Counted from the stretch's first letter, positions 50,370-59,667 are shown. The stretch: 64,000 nt of DNA from Hyphomicrobium sp. LHD-15 (GCF_031157355.1 NZ_JAVIFT010000002.1:1102501-1166500), one strand, 5' to 3'. Numbers and translations are program-made. The notes: generated by a model from the sequence alone, not told the origin.

Positions 50370-53078
50370 TCACGCGCTATCGAGCTTGGCGCGAATGGCG
50401 GCTTGGGCTGCGGCAAGGCGGGCGATGGGCACGCGGAACGGCGAGCACGAAACGTAGTCGAAGCCGAGCTTGTGGAAGAACGCGACCGAATCCGGGTCTC
50501 CGCCATGCTCGCCGCAGATGCCGATTTTCAGGTCTGGCTTTTCCGCGCGTCCGCGCGCGACGCCCGTTGCGACAAGCTCGCCCACGCCTTCCTGATCGAT
50601 CGAGACGAAGGGATCGGCCTCGTAGATGCCTTGCGTCGAATAGGCCGACAGGATCGGCGAGGCGTCGTCGCGGGAGAGACCGAGCACGGTTTGCGTGAGG
50701 TCGTTGGTGCCGAAGGAGAAGAACTCGGCGCCGTCGTCGCCGCGGGCCAGTTCATCCGCCTTGAGGCACGCGCGCGGCAGTTCGATCATGGTGCCGAGCT
50801 TGTAGTCGAGATGTATGCCGGTTTCCTTTTCGACGGTCTCGGCGAGGCTGCGGATAACGCCGGCCAGGATGTCGAACTCACGGCGATAGGCGACGAGCGG
50901 GATCATGATCTCGGGGACGACGGATGCTCCGAGGCGCTTTTCGGCCTCGGCTGCCGCCTCGAAGATGGCGCGCGCCTGCATCTCGGTGATTTCCGGATAG
51001 CGGATGGCGAGGCGGGAGCCGCGCAGTCCGAGCATCGGGTTGAACTCGGAGAGCTCCGCGACGCGCGCTTTCAGTTTCTCGATCGGCATCTTGAGCTCGG
51101 CGGCGACAGCTTCCAGCTCGCGGTCGTGACGGGGAAGGAATTCGTGCAGCGGCGGATCGAGCAGGCGGATGGTGACCGGAAGCTCGCCCATGATCTCGAA
51201 CAGCTCGATGAAATCGGCGCGCTGAAAGGGCAGGATTTTCGCGAGTGCCGACCTGCGGCCGGCCTCGTTCGTCGCACAGATCATCTCGCGCATGGCAAGG
51301 ATGCGCTGGGCATCGAAGAACATGTGCTCGGTGCGACATAGGCCGATGCCTTGCGCGCCGAACGAGCGTGCCTGGCGCGCGTCTTTCGGCGTATCGGCGT
51401 TGGCGCGCACGGCGAGGCCACGGGCGTCGTCGGCCCAGCCGATCAGGCGAGCGAAGTCGCCGGAAAGTTGCGGCTGGCGCATAGGTACGGCGCCGACGTA
51501 GACGCGGCCGGTGGCGCCGTCGATGGTGATGATGTCCCCGGCCTTCAAAGTTTTCGGGCCGATGCTCAGGGTCTCGGCCTTTTCGTTGATGCGCAGCGCG
51601 CCGGCGCCCGAGACGCACGGCACGCCCATGCCGCGGGCGACGACAGCCGCATGGCTGGTCATGCCGCCGCGCGCGGTCAGGATGCCGGCGGAGGCATGCA
51701 TGCCGTGGATGTCCTCGGGGCTCGTCTCGGTGCGCACGAGGATGACCTCGTGGCCCTGCTTCTTTTGGTGTTCGGCCTCGTCGGAGTTGAAGACGATCCG
51801 GCCGGAGGCGGCGCCTGGAGACGCTGGCAGCCCCATTGTCAGCAGCTCCTTCTCGCCCGCCGGATCGATGGTCGGGTGCAGGAGCTGGGTGAAGCTCGAC
51901 GGATCGACCCGCAGCACGGCTTCGTCGTGCGAGAGAATGCCCTCGTCGGCCATGTCGACGGCGATCTTGATCGAGGCTTCCGCGGTGCGTTTGCCGGAGC
52001 GCGTCTGCAGCATCCAGACCTTGCCGTCCTGGATGGTGAATTCGATGTCCTGCATGTCGCGGTAGCGCTTCTCGAGCACGTCGAAGATCTGCCTCAGCTC
52101 GGCGAAGCTTTCCGGCATTTCCTCCTCGAGCGAGGGATTGGGATCTTCGGCCTCGCGCCGTGCGCGGGCGGTCAGGGCCTGCGGTGTGCGGATGCCGGAA
52201 ACGACGTCCTCGCCCTGCGCGTTGATCAGATATTCGCCATAGATCTCGTTGGCGCCTGTCGATGGATTGCGGGTGAAGGCCACGCCGGTCGCCGACGTAT
52301 TGCCCATGTTGCCGAATACCATCGCCTGCACGTTGACGGCGGTGCCCCAGTCGTCGGGGATGGCGTGAAGGCGGCGGTAGGTGACGGCGCGGGCGTTCAA
52401 CCAGGATCCGAACACGGCGCCGATCGCGCCCCAAAGCTGCTCGCCGGTGTCCTGCGGGAACGGCTTGCCGAGCGCGTCTTCGATCGCGGCTTTGTAGAGC
52501 GCGATGACGGCCCGCCATTCGTCGGCGCCAAGCTCGGTATCGAACGAGTAGCCGTTGAGGTTCTTGAAGTTGTCGAGAATGTCCTCGAATGCGGTGTGAT
52601 CGATGCCGAGCACGACGTCGCCGTACATCTGGATGAAGCGGCGGTAGCTGTCGTAGGCAAAGCGGTCGTCACCGGAGCGGCGGGCGAGACCCAGCACGGT
52701 GCGGTCATTGAGGCCAAGATTGAGAATGGTGTCCATCATGCCGGGCATCGAGGCGCGTGAGCCCGACCGCACGGCGACGAGCAGCGGGTTCTCTTCGTCT
52801 CCGAAGCGTGCGCCCGTTTCCTGGCCGATCTTTTCAAGGGCGCGCTCGACCTGCGGGACGAGGCCATCCGGCAACTGGCGGCCGCTGGCGTAGTAAATTC
52901 CGCAGACCTCGGTGGTGATGGTGAAACCGGGGGGGACGGGCAGGCCGAGGCTCGCCATCTCGGCGAGGTTGGCGCCCTTGCCGCCGAGCAGGTTCTTGTG
53001 GTCGGCGCCGCCCTCGGCATCGACGGCGGAAAAATAATAGACCCACTTCGGAGCTACGTCAGAGGATGGCCGCGCCAC
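50370..53078 (-). CDS. ppdK: Pyruvate, phosphate dikinase
   Basis: A 902-residue enzyme interconverting pyruvate + ATP + Pi and phosphoenolpyruvate. The N-terminal ATP-grasp domain has LLGGKGANLAEMASLGLPVP; the phosphohistidine domain has GGMTSHAAVVARGMGVPCVSG with the swivelling His; the C-terminal TIM barrel has GLCRTEHMFF, FNPMLGLRGSR, FSFGTNDLTQ and the catalytic cysteine in GICGEHGGDP. The length is normal for a bacterial PPDK. In Rhizobiales it often lies near glyS; here it is 41 kb away. It is important for gluconeogenesis and, in methylotrophs, for C1-to-PEP flux. Confidence 0.97.
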   Translation of the reverse strand: MARPSSDVAPKWVYYFSAVDAEGGADHKNLLGGKGANLAEMASLGLPVPPGFTITTEVCGIYYASGRQLPDGLVPQVERALEKIGQETGARFGDEENPLLVAVRSGSRASMPGMMDTILNLGLNDRTVLGLARRSGDDRFAYDSYRRFIQMYGDVVLGIDHTAFEDILDNFKNLNGYSFDTELGADEWRAVIALYKAAIEDALGKPFPQDTGEQLWGAIGAVFGSWLNARAVTYRRLHAIPDDWGTAVNVQAMVFGNMGNTSATGVAFTRNPSTGANEIYGEYLINAQGEDVVSGIRTPQALTARARREAEDPNPSLEEEMPESFAELRQIFDVLEKRYRDMQDIEFTIQDGKVWMLQTRSGKRTAEASIKIAVDMADEGILSHDEAVLRVDPSSFTQLLHPTIDPAGEKELLTMGLPASPGAASGRIVFNSDEAEHQKKQGHEVILVRTETSPEDIHGMHASAGILTARGGMTSHAAVVARGMGVPCVSGAGALRINEKAETLSIGPKTLKAGDIITIDGATGRVYVGAVPMRQPQLSGDFARLIGWADDARGLAVRANADTPKDARQARSFGAQGIGLCRTEHMFFDAQRILAMREMICATNEAGRRSALAKILPFQRADFIELFEIMGELPVTIRLLDPPLHEFLPRHDRELEAVAAELKMPIEKLKARVAELSEFNPMLGLRGSRLAIRYPEITEMQARAIFEAAAEAEKRLGASVVPEIMIPLVAYRREFDILAGVIRSLAETVEKETGIHLDYKLGTMIELPRACLKADELARGDDGAEFFSFGTNDLTQTVLGLSRDDASPILSAYSTQGIYEADPFVSIDQEGVGELVATGVARGRAEKPDLKIGICGEHGGDPDSVAFFHKLGFDYVSCSPFRVPIARLAAAQAAIRAKLDSA

Positions 53079-53297
53079 GGGAAAGTCTGCCTCTTTTTGA
53101 ACGATGCGCTGATCTAGAGCGGAATGCTCTCCCGGTTTGCGCGCCGGCGCGTTTCACGCCTTTCGTGGCGGATTGATGCCGGACGCGGGACTGTGGCATA
53201 GGCATCGGTGGACGCCAACACTTCCGTTGTCGATTTGGCCCTTCGCTACGTATGCTTCCGCACTCTCTTGCCGCTTCTTGATTAATACAGGATTTCC

Positions 53298-54701
53298 ATG
53301 ACCGATCACGTGCCCAAGGTTCTCGCGCAGCTGGACCGCAACTTCGATGCAGGTCTCGAGAGACTGTTCGAGCTGCTCAGGATCGAGAGCATTTCCACGG
53401 ACCCGGCCTACAAAGGGGCCTGCCGTCAGGCGGCGGATTGGTGTGCGGCACAGCTGACCGAGGTCGGCATTCCGGCCTCGGTGCGGCAGACGACGGGGCA
53501 TCCGATCGTCGTCGGGCATGACCGGGCCAAGGTCGCGAAGGGCACGCCGCATGTGCTGTTCTACGGGCACTACGACGTGCAGCCGCCGGATCCGCTCGAC
53601 CTCTGGGCCAAGCCGCCGTTCGAGCCGCGCATCGCAACCGACAAGGCAAACGGCAAGGTCATCGTCGCGCGCGGCGCCGAGGACAACAAGGGGCAGCTGA
53701 TGACCTTCCTGGAGGCGGCGCGCGCCTACAAGGATGTCGTCGGCGAGCTGCCCGTCGCTGTTTCGGCGATGATCGAGGGCGAGGAGGAGTGCGGGTCGCC
53801 TTCTCTGCCAAGCTTCCTCAAGAAGAGCGGGAAGGAAATCACGGCGGATCTGGTGCTCGTCTGCGATACGGGGCAGTGGGACAAGGATACGCCGGCGATC
53901 ACCACCATGCTGCGCGGGCTCGCGGGCATCGAGGTGATCGTGTCGGGGCCTTCGCGCGATCTTCATTCCGGCATCTACGGCGGGCCGGCGATGAACCCGA
54001 TCCGTGCGCTGGTCGGCGTTCTCGGCAAGATCCACGATGCCAACCGTCGCATCAAGATCCCGGGCTTTTACGACGGCGTGACTAAGCCGACGAAGGCGCA
54101 ACTCAAGCAGTGGCATGCGCTGGGGCTCGACGCGAAGCAGCTGCTGGCTCCGGTCGGGCTATCGGAGCCGGCCGGCGAAGCTTCGGTTTCTCTGATCGAG
54201 CAGCTTTGGTCGCGGCCGACGATCGAATTCAACGGCATCACGGGCGGGTATCAGGGCGCGGGCTCGAAGACGGTCATTCCGGCGCGCGCGTCGGTCAAGA
54301 TCACCTGCCGCCTGGTGCCGGGGCAGGATCCGGAGCACGTGCTCGATACGATCCGGAAATTCGTCGTCGACAACCTGCCGTCCGACTGCAAAGCGGAGTT
54401 CATCGGCGGACACGGCAGCTCGGCGATCGGATTCGACACGTCGGCGCCGGCCATGCAGGCGGCCGCGGCGGCACTGCAGGAAGAGTGGGGCGCCAAGACC
54501 GTGCTGATGGGATGCGGTGCCTCGATCCCGATCGTGACCTCGTTCAAGGCCGCGCTCGGCATGGACAGCCTGCTGATCGGCTTCGGCGTCGAGGACGATC
54601 GCATCCACTCTCCGAACGAGAAATACAACTTGAAGAGCTTCAAGAAGGGTGCGCGAAGCTGGGTGCGCATCCTCGACGCACTCGCGCGGCGCGAAGCCTG
54701 A
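53298..54701 (+). CDS. M20 family metallopeptidase (dipeptidase-type)
   Basis: A 467-residue zinc peptidase of the M20/ArgE/DapE family. The first metal-binding motif is [18 protein letters not shown] (His with the following Asp), the bridging acid and general base appear in [10 protein letters not shown] and [12 protein letters not shown], and the dimerisation domain spans about 190-390. The C-terminal ligand region is [10 protein letters not shown] ... [14 protein letters not shown], with the His of IHSPNE. This matches the cytosolic non-specific dipeptidase (CNDP-like) subgroup. It is followed 55 bp later by an RNase T2 gene on the same strand. Confidence 0.93.
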   Translation: MTDHVPKVLAQLDRNFDAGLERLFELLRIESISTDPAYKGACRQAADWCAAQLTEVGIPASVRQTTGHPIVVGHDRAKVAKGTPHVLFYGHYDVQPPDPLDLWAKPPFEPRIATDKANGKVIVARGAEDNKGQLMTFLEAARAYKDVVGELPVAVSAMIEGEEECGSPSLPSFLKKSGKEITADLVLVCDTGQWDKDTPAITTMLRGLAGIEVIVSGPSRDLHSGIYGGPAMNPIRALVGVLGKIHDANRRIKIPGFYDGVTKPTKAQLKQWHALGLDAKQLLAPVGLSEPAGEASVSLIEQLWSRPTIEFNGITGGYQGAGSKTVIPARASVKITCRLVPGQDPEHVLDTIRKFVVDNLPSDCKAEFIGGHGSSAIGFDTSAPAMQAAAAALQEEWGAKTVLMGCGASIPIVTSFKAALGMDSLLIGFGVEDDRIHSPNEKYNLKSFKKGARSWVRILDALARREA

Positions 54702-54756
54702 TCTCTCAGGTGCGCTCATTCCCGCTTCTCTCGAATTCCGGATATTGCCGATCGTC

Positions 54757-55548
54757 ATGTCGTCTCGCCCTCCTCAACTGACCTGGCCTGCTCTCCTGGC
54801 GCTGATTGCCGTTTTGGCGGTCGTTGCTTATTTCGAACGGCAGAGCGGGGGTGACGGCAGCATCGATTCCCCTGCGCCTGTTTCGCGAGGGGAGCGCGGG
54901 AACAGCGCAGGCGGTGACAGTGGCCGCTATGCTTCGAGCGGCAGCGGGCGCGATCAGCCGGGCAACTTCGACTACTACTCGCTGGTGCTGTCGTGGAGCC
55001 CCACGCATTGCGCGAGCCCTGAAGGCCAGGACGACGACACGCAATGCGCGCGCCGTGACGGACGGCGCTATGCGTTCATCCTGCACGGGCTGTGGCCGCA
55101 GTACGAGCGCGGCTATCCGGAGGATTGCCCGACGCGTGAGCGGCCTTACGTTCCGCAGTCGGTGATCGACCGCATGTTCGACATCATGCCGAGCAAGGGA
55201 CTCATCATTCACGAGTATCGCAAGCATGGGACGTGCTCGGGACTTTCGCCTGAGGCGTACTATCAGGCCGCGCGCCAGTTCTATGGTCGCGTGAAGCTGC
55301 CCGAGCGATTCCGCAATCCGAGCGAGCCGCAATTTCTCGATCCGGGCCAAGTGGTTCGCGATTTCGTCGCGGTGAATCCGGGGCTCAAGCCCGACATGAT
55401 GGCCGTTGCCTGCCGGGGGCCGGGCAGCCGGTTCCGTGAGGTTCGCATCTGCTTCACCAAGGGCGGTGAGTTCCGCAGCTGCGGCAGCAACGAGGATCAG
55501 GGCGATCTCTGCCGTTCCTCGCGTATGCATGTGCCGCCGGTGCGGTGA
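54757..55548 (+). CDS. Ribonuclease T2 family protein, membrane-anchored or secreted
   Basis: A 263-residue acid RNase family member. It has an N-terminal hydrophobic segment (LTWPALLALIAVLAVVAYF, about 7-25) followed by a Ser/Gly-rich linker. The RNase domain has both active-site blocks: CAS I in FILHGLWPQY and CAS II in HEYRKHGTCSG, each with a catalytic His, and several cysteines for disulfides. It therefore acts in the periplasm or outside the cell, perhaps to scavenge nucleotides. The start MSSRPPQLTW is chosen; the longer frame overlaps the peptidase gene. Confidence 0.92.
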   Translation: MSSRPPQLTWPALLALIAVLAVVAYFERQSGGDGSIDSPAPVSRGERGNSAGGDSGRYASSGSGRDQPGNFDYYSLVLSWSPTHCASPEGQDDDTQCARRDGRRYAFILHGLWPQYERGYPEDCPTRERPYVPQSVIDRMFDIMPSKGLIIHEYRKHGTCSGLSPEAYYQAARQFYGRVKLPERFRNPSEPQFLDPGQVVRDFVAVNPGLKPDMMAVACRGPGSRFREVRICFTKGGEFRSCGSNEDQGDLCRSSRMHVPPVR

Positions 55549-55705
55549 CACCCTGCGGCCGTTACCTTGCGGTTTTCCGATCACGCACGCTTGTGGATAT
55601 CTGCGCGACGCCTCGCGATCGCCACGTTGAGGCTTGCCGTCTGGCGGCTCTGACCGCAAGCTCTGAGTCGTGTTGCGTTTGGTTTTCGCTGCGCAGGCTA
55701 GAGGC

Positions 55706-56257
55706 ATGCCGGGAATTACGAACGAACACAAGCTGACGCCCCTGTTCGAGGGGGCGCTGTCCGAAGAGCTAGGCGCGGCCAGCGGGTTTGGGCAGGCGAA
55801 CGCTCTCGCTTCTTCCATCACTCTTGCGTCCCCCAACGCTCAGGGCCGTCGCCTCGATGCGGTTCGGCGTACGCTCGACGGTATCGGTGGGCTTGGATGG
55901 AGCGTCATCGGTTTCGTGGTCGGCGCCGTGTTCTGGCACTTTGTCGGCTTCTGGGGTTTCGTCGCCAACGTGGTGCTTGCGGGTGGTGGGATTGCGTCTT
56001 CCGCTTCGTCCGCTCATCCGGCTCACGTCGAGCGGCGTGCCAATTGGGTGCAGGTTGCCGAGGCTTCGACGACTGCGCCTGCCGCCTGCACCATGCTGTT
56101 TCTCGATCGCCAGACCGGCCTTACGTCGGCTCATGCTTGCGAGAGCGATCACCCGCCGCTGCCTGCGGATTCTTTCGAGGGCCGCGAGGATCGCATGGTG
56201 ACGTCTGGTGGAGAGCCGGCGGCGCGAGGAGATCGCGAGCAGCCTTCGACACCCTGA
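55706..56257 (+). CDS. Hypothetical protein with one hydrophobic region
   Basis: A 183-residue protein not recognised. After a soluble N-terminus (ITNEHKLTPLFEGALSEEL) comes a linker and then a long hydrophobic stretch (GWSVIGFVVGAVFWHFVGFWGFVANVVLAGGG in parts, about residues 65-95). The rest is hydrophilic, with a pair of cysteines around LFLDRQTGLTSAHAC that might form a disulfide. The coding bias is weaker than in neighbouring genes but third-position G/C is still preferred. The start is uncertain: MPGITNEHKL at 55706 or twelve codons upstream. Confidence 0.6.
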   Translation: MPGITNEHKLTPLFEGALSEELGAASGFGQANALASSITLASPNAQGRRLDAVRRTLDGIGGLGWSVIGFVVGAVFWHFVGFWGFVANVVLAGGGIASSASSAHPAHVERRANWVQVAEASTTAPAACTMLFLDRQTGLTSAHACESDHPPLPADSFEGREDRMVTSGGEPAARGDREQPSTP

Positions 56258-56495
56258 CAGTTCGTCGGTGCGTGTGCCCTAAAGTTATGCACAGCCAGCA
56301 GGATGCGCGCATTTTCGCCTCGGGTGTGGCAAGGCCTTCAACTTCTTTTTGAAACAAGACTCTGTGCCTGACGGCAAAGATGTTGCGTGAAGTTTGGCGC
56401 CATTGTCGCCCGAAAGCTGCCCTGTTAAATCGCTACCTGCGCTGACTTGTGGCGCAACGCCTTGGCTCATCAGAAATTTCTGTGGAGTTGTGACT

Positions 56496-56882
56496 ATGGG
56501 ATTTGCCGCTGGACAGAGCTGGACCTATCGGGCGCCGCAAGGTTTCGAGACGTCGCGGCTGCTGATCGGTGCGATCGCCTCGTTCGGGGGGCACCGGAAG
56601 ATCGTGCTGGCGGCTGCGGTTCACGCGCCGAGCCGTCATGCGGACGGACATCTCGAAATGGTGACGATCCCCTTCCTGCCGATGACGGAAGCAGCCTTCC
56701 GCGCGAGCGTCATCGCGCTCGACGACGCGCCGGCGGATCTGCCCGAGGGCTTTGCAGAGAAGCTCGAGGAGTGGCGCAACGATCCCAAAGGGCTCGCGTC
56801 GTTCACGGTCGGTTTCGATGGATTTCTCGATCACCTGATCGCGGATCAGGCGGCGGACGTTGCGGGACTTTCGGCGGCTTAG
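56496..56882 (+). CDS. Hypothetical soluble protein
   Basis: A 128-residue protein with no recognised motif. It reads as alternating strands and helices: SWTYRAPQGFETSRLLIGAIASFGGHRKIVLAAAVHAP (in parts), then VTIPFLPMTEAAFRASVIAL, FAEKLEEWRNDPKGLASFTVGFDGFLDHLIADQ. This composition suggests a small alpha/beta fold. The ATG at 56496 follows TGGAG and is preferred over the one 34 codons earlier, which lies in low-quality sequence. It stands alone between two other unknown genes on the same strand. Confidence 0.65.
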   Translation: MGFAAGQSWTYRAPQGFETSRLLIGAIASFGGHRKIVLAAAVHAPSRHADGHLEMVTIPFLPMTEAAFRASVIALDDAPADLPEGFAEKLEEWRNDPKGLASFTVGFDGFLDHLIADQAADVAGLSAA

Positions 56883-57052
56883 TACCGCCGTTTCCTATCG
56901 CGATTTCAAAGCCGATCGCGCGAAATCTTGCGGCGCTACGTTAGGTATCCATCGCAACTTGTTTCGAAATAGAAGCAATTTATCGGTTGTTTAACCAAAG
57001 GATGTAATCGTTTCTCCTATATCCGTCCGATGGCGGAAGTAGGAGGAGTGTT

Positions 57053-57538
57053 ATGCCGGCGTCGGCAAAATCTTATATTTTTCAAAGACTTTTTGGTTGG
57101 ATCGTTCGAAAATTGCCGGCTTCCAAGGTTGCAAAGCCGGCCTCTGATCTTTCCTTTTTGCTGCCTTCGCTGTTCGTCGCACGCCCGGTGTTTCCGGCGC
57201 GCCCGACGGTCGATGCCTGGGCTTTTGCGGCTGTCAGCGGCTTGAGGCAGGGACTTTCGGCCCGCCTCACATCTGTGGCGGCTGAGACTGTTCCGAGATC
57301 GCGGAAGGGGCCGCGCCGCAAGGCGGCTCAGTCCGCTCAGAAGGCCATTCCCAAGAAAGCGCCGCGCGTTCTCAAGCGCTACAAGCAGGAGGCCTTGCCG
57401 TCGGCTGCTGCGGCTTTGCGGCGTCCGGTGATATCGCACCCGACTTCACGCGTGGGGAATATCGTGAGCTTGAATGCTGGCCTCAGGCGAATGCCGCGCG
57501 AGCTGCCCGTGCTCGCGTCGGAGCGTCTGGCGGCTTAA
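57053..57538 (+). CDS. Hypothetical, strongly basic protein
   Basis: A 161-residue protein not recognised, with many Arg/Lys, Ala and Pro residues and almost no acidic residues (estimated isoelectric point far above 10). The middle part RSRKGPRRKAAQSAQKAIPK and KAPRVLKRYKQEAL looks suited to nucleic acid or membrane-surface binding. It starts with ATG after an excellent ribosome binding site AGGAGGAG. The 5' region (56950-57050) is AT-rich. A hairpin separates it from the convergent gene at 57587. Confidence 0.62.
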   Translation: MPASAKSYIFQRLFGWIVRKLPASKVAKPASDLSFLLPSLFVARPVFPARPTVDAWAFAAVSGLRQGLSARLTSVAAETVPRSRKGPRRKAAQSAQKAIPKKAPRVLKRYKQEALPSAAAALRRPVISHPTSRVGNIVSLNAGLRRMPRELPVLASERLAA

Positions 57539-57543
57539 CGTTT

Positions 57544-57578
57544 CGATAGCGAGCGCTCGCGTGTCTCGGGCGCTATCG
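57544..57578. terminator. Hairpin shared by two convergent genes
   Basis: Perfect 8-bp stem CGATAGCG (57544-57551) / CGCTATCG (57571-57578), with a 19-base GC-rich loop, in the 48-bp gap between the genes ending at 57538 and 57587. No T-run on either side, so it is a weak candidate. Confidence 0.45.
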
Positions 57579-57586
57579 TCTCGTGG

Positions 57587-58345
57587 TCAGCTCGCTTTGC
57601 GCAGGCGCTCGGGCCGCCAGCTTGCCGGAGCGAGCGCAATGTAGCCGAGCGCAAGCGTCGGTACGTTGGCATGGTCGAGCTCGGTCGGATCCTGGCTCCA
57701 CCTGCGTGCGAGGCTCAGCACATGCTCTTCGGTGGGATAGAGAATGATCTCGCCGCCGGCATCGCCTTTGCGACCGCGCACGCCGCGAAAATCGAACAGC
57801 TTGAGGCCGAGGGCGCGCTCTTCCTTGGTCGTGCGGCCCTTGTTCCAAACGACGCCGGAATCGGTGATTGCGAAGGCCCGGACGATACGGCCTTCGAGAA
57901 GGCGCGCCCAGGCAAAGCAATCAATTGGCGGATAGGCGAAGAAGTACTGCACTTCGACGAAGCGGCGGCCGAGGCGCTGGAGGAGTGGCGTGCATTTGTC
58001 TGAAAAGGCGCGGCCAGCGGGCAAGGGGAGCGCCAGGCCGACGACGAACGTCCAGCCGTTCACCGGCGGAGAAACGAAGACATGGTCGTTGCCAAGCTGG
58101 TCGTCGTAGACGGAGCCGATCCCCGACTTCCAATTGCACGGCTCGGCGGCGAGCAAACCTAGTTCCTCAACGACGGCTTCCGTGTCGCGGGTGCGGACGG
58201 CGAGCCAGGCCATTCTGTAGCCGAAGCCTGCGGGGTGATCCGGGCTCTGCCCGTAGATCACACGGCCTTTAGCCATGCGCGGCGCAAGCGTGTGCGCCGC
58301 GACCGCGATCGTTAGGGCGACCATGATGGCAATCGTCAGAATCAC
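57587..58345 (-). CDS. Hypothetical protein with N-terminal membrane helix
   Basis: A 252-residue protein. Residues 1-18 (MILTIAIMVALTIAVAAH) form a hydrophobic anchor or signal. The remainder has the pattern MAWLAVRTRDTEAVVEELGL, FVSPPVNGWTFVVGLALPLP, FVEVQYFFAYPPIDCFAWARLLEGRIVRAFA (in parts), RTTKEERALGLKLFDFRG and LARRWSQDPTEL. I recall uncharacterised proteobacterial proteins with the same WTFVVG...VQYF...WAR...LA..WS.DP order, but know no function. The 5' end faces a 536-bp region without genes. Confidence 0.7.
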   Translation of the reverse strand: MILTIAIMVALTIAVAAHTLAPRMAKGRVIYGQSPDHPAGFGYRMAWLAVRTRDTEAVVEELGLLAAEPCNWKSGIGSVYDDQLGNDHVFVSPPVNGWTFVVGLALPLPAGRAFSDKCTPLLQRLGRRFVEVQYFFAYPPIDCFAWARLLEGRIVRAFAITDSGVVWNKGRTTKEERALGLKLFDFRGVRGRKGDAGGEIILYPTEEHVLSLARRWSQDPTELDHANVPTLALGYIALAPASWRPERLRKAS

Positions 58346-58475
58346 GGCATCTGCTCAATTTCCCGCCTCCGAGCTTCTTAAATTGAGCGCGGGGCCATGA
58401 TCAAGCGGCGGGCCGTAAGAGCTGGGGAAAATCGAGGGCAAGACCCCTGTGTATGCCGCGAAGCCGGTGTCAAAC

Positions 58476-58543
58476 GAGGCCAGCTTGTCTTTCCTTCACC
58501 GACCGCGGGGTGGCCGGAAGTTCATCCAAGCTGGCCTCTTTTT
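58476..58543 (+). terminator. Orphan plus-strand intrinsic terminator, possible 3' end of a small RNA
   Basis: Perfect 12-bp stem GAGGCCAGCTTG (58476-58487) / CAAGCTGGCCTC (58527-58538) enclosing 39 bases and followed directly by TTTTT. The nearest upstream gene is on the other strand and points away, so the transcript that ends here would be non-coding, starting between about 58346 and 58450. Confidence 0.7.
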
Positions 58544-58633
58544 CCGCCGCGAACCCGCAGGTCGGGCGTGGCGGTCGTAAGACGGACGCGCGATTACGAG
58601 GGCGACGCGCATCCCCCTCCTGTTCCTCTCGAA

Positions 58634-58668
58634 CGAGCAACCTAAGCGTTGCTTCGTGCGGTTGCTCG
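58634..58668. other. Alternative-pairing hairpin
   Basis: CGAGCAACC (58634-58642) can pair with GGTTGCTCG (58660-58668) over 9 bp. The AGCAAC part can also pair with the nearer GTTGCT (58648-58653). These are two mutually exclusive hairpins. Confidence 0.45.
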
Positions 58669-58803
58669 CGCCCTGTTGCGGGAGAAGGGCGAGAGGATCA
58701 GTCCAAATGGGGCGACTTGGCGGGCAATCTAACGAGGGTGGGTGACAGCACGATGAACCGCGCGTAACGAGTACATGGCAGCATGTCAGCCGACGTTTGG
58801 CAC

Positions 58804-58835
58804 AAAAAAACCGAGGCCAAGCAATGGCCTCGGTT
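58804..58835 (-). terminator. Intrinsic terminator of the first porin gene
   Basis: Stem ACCGAGGCCA (58810-58819) / TGGCCTCGGT (58825-58834) preceded by a run of seven A, i.e. a T-run on the minus strand, 46 bp past the porin stop. Confidence 0.88.
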
Positions 58836-58881
58836 CAAATCTGCAGCTCTCGAAGGCGATCCGTGAGCGAAGGCTCGTGTA

Positions 58882-59667
58882 CTAGGGCAACGTGACCTTG
58901 GCCGAGAACACGAAGCGCTCGTCGGCGGTGCCATCAAGACCATCCTTGATGTCGGTGTCCCAGTAGCGGAAATCGAAGGTGAACTTCTCGACTGCGAGCA
59001 CCAAACCGGCGTTCCAGTAGGAATACTTGTCGTCTCCGTCGATGGAGAAGCCTTCGCCGGCATCGCCGTAGAGCGTGCCGTAGGCGCCGGAGATCGAGGG
59101 CGAGAAGATGCCAACCTGCGGAAGCGCGTACGACGCGACGCTTTCGACCGTAAAGACTTCGCCAGTGTTGCCGGTGTATTCCGGCGACCAGTAGATGGTG
59201 GTTCCGCTGGTCAGACCCTTGATCCAGGGCGATACGATGCTGTAGCCGGCCTTGAGCTCGACGTAGTCGAGGTCGGCGTCGCTATCTCCGCCGGGATAGG
59301 CGTAGTAGATCACGCCGAGGTCGAAGGTGACCGGACCCCAGACCGGCTTGACGCCGGCGTAGAGGTCGATCTCGGCGCTGCCGCCGCCTGCGAAATCGAT
59401 GTTCGAGCCCCAGATGCCGGCGTAGAGGATGCCGTATGAGAGATCCAACGAGCCCTGAGCGGCTGGGTTCTCGTCGGTCTGCGTGATGCCGCGGAAGACG
59501 TAGTCGCTGGTTCCGCCCAGCGTGACCGACCAGCCGAACTGGCGGCCTTCAGGCGCAGGCGCGTCCTTGACGCTTCCGCCGTAACCATCGGCCAATGCAG
59601 CTCCAGAGAGCGCGAGTAGGCCAAACCCCGTAACCAACGCACGCACTGACAGCTTCAACATCGACAT
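58882..59667 (-). CDS. TorF-family putative porin, paralogue 1
   Basis: A 261-residue outer-membrane beta-barrel candidate. It has a signal peptide (LVTGFGLLALSGAALADG). The family pattern is APEGRQFGWSVTLGGTSDYVFRGITQTDENPA (in parts), YGILYAGIWGSN, EIDLYAGVKP, GPVTFDLGVIYYAYPGG and the terminal YWNAGLVLAVEKFTFDFRYWDT ... DERFVFSAKVTLP, ending in a short hydrophobic strand with an aromatic as barrels do. GGGGGATC lies before the ATG. It is one of three tandem copies; roughly half of the residues match the next copy by eye. Confidence 0.88.
   Translation of the reverse strand: MSMLKLSVRALVTGFGLLALSGAALADGYGGSVKDAPAPEGRQFGWSVTLGGTSDYVFRGITQTDENPAAQGSLDLSYGILYAGIWGSNIDFAGGGSAEIDLYAGVKPVWGPVTFDLGVIYYAYPGGDSDADLDYVELKAGYSIVSPWIKGLTSGTTIYWSPEYTGNTGEVFTVESVASYALPQVGIFSPSISGAYGTLYGDAGEGFSIDGDDKYSYWNAGLVLAVEKFTFDFRYWDTDIKDGLDGTADERFVFSAKVTLP

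Larger units (their letters stand above)
58346..58802. other. Gene-free region with possible small RNA
   Basis: About 460 bp with no supported ORF between a minus-strand hypothetical gene (its 5' end) and the terminator of the first porin. It contains a strong plus-strand terminator (58476-58543) and the hairpin set at 58634-58668, but no plus-strand gene that these could serve. Confidence 0.5.

Noticed and set aside
50878-52760. Two long frames (546 codons minus, 469 codons plus) within ppdK
   Set aside because: Both are out-of-frame or antisense readings of ppdK, with repetitive Arg/His-rich or low-complexity products.
58346-58545. Cobalamin, TPP or SRP RNA in the gene-free stretch
   Set aside because: The conserved words of these RNAs (GCCACTG B12 box, CTGAGA thi box, GGAAGGAAGCAGC) were looked for and not found; only the terminator is supported.
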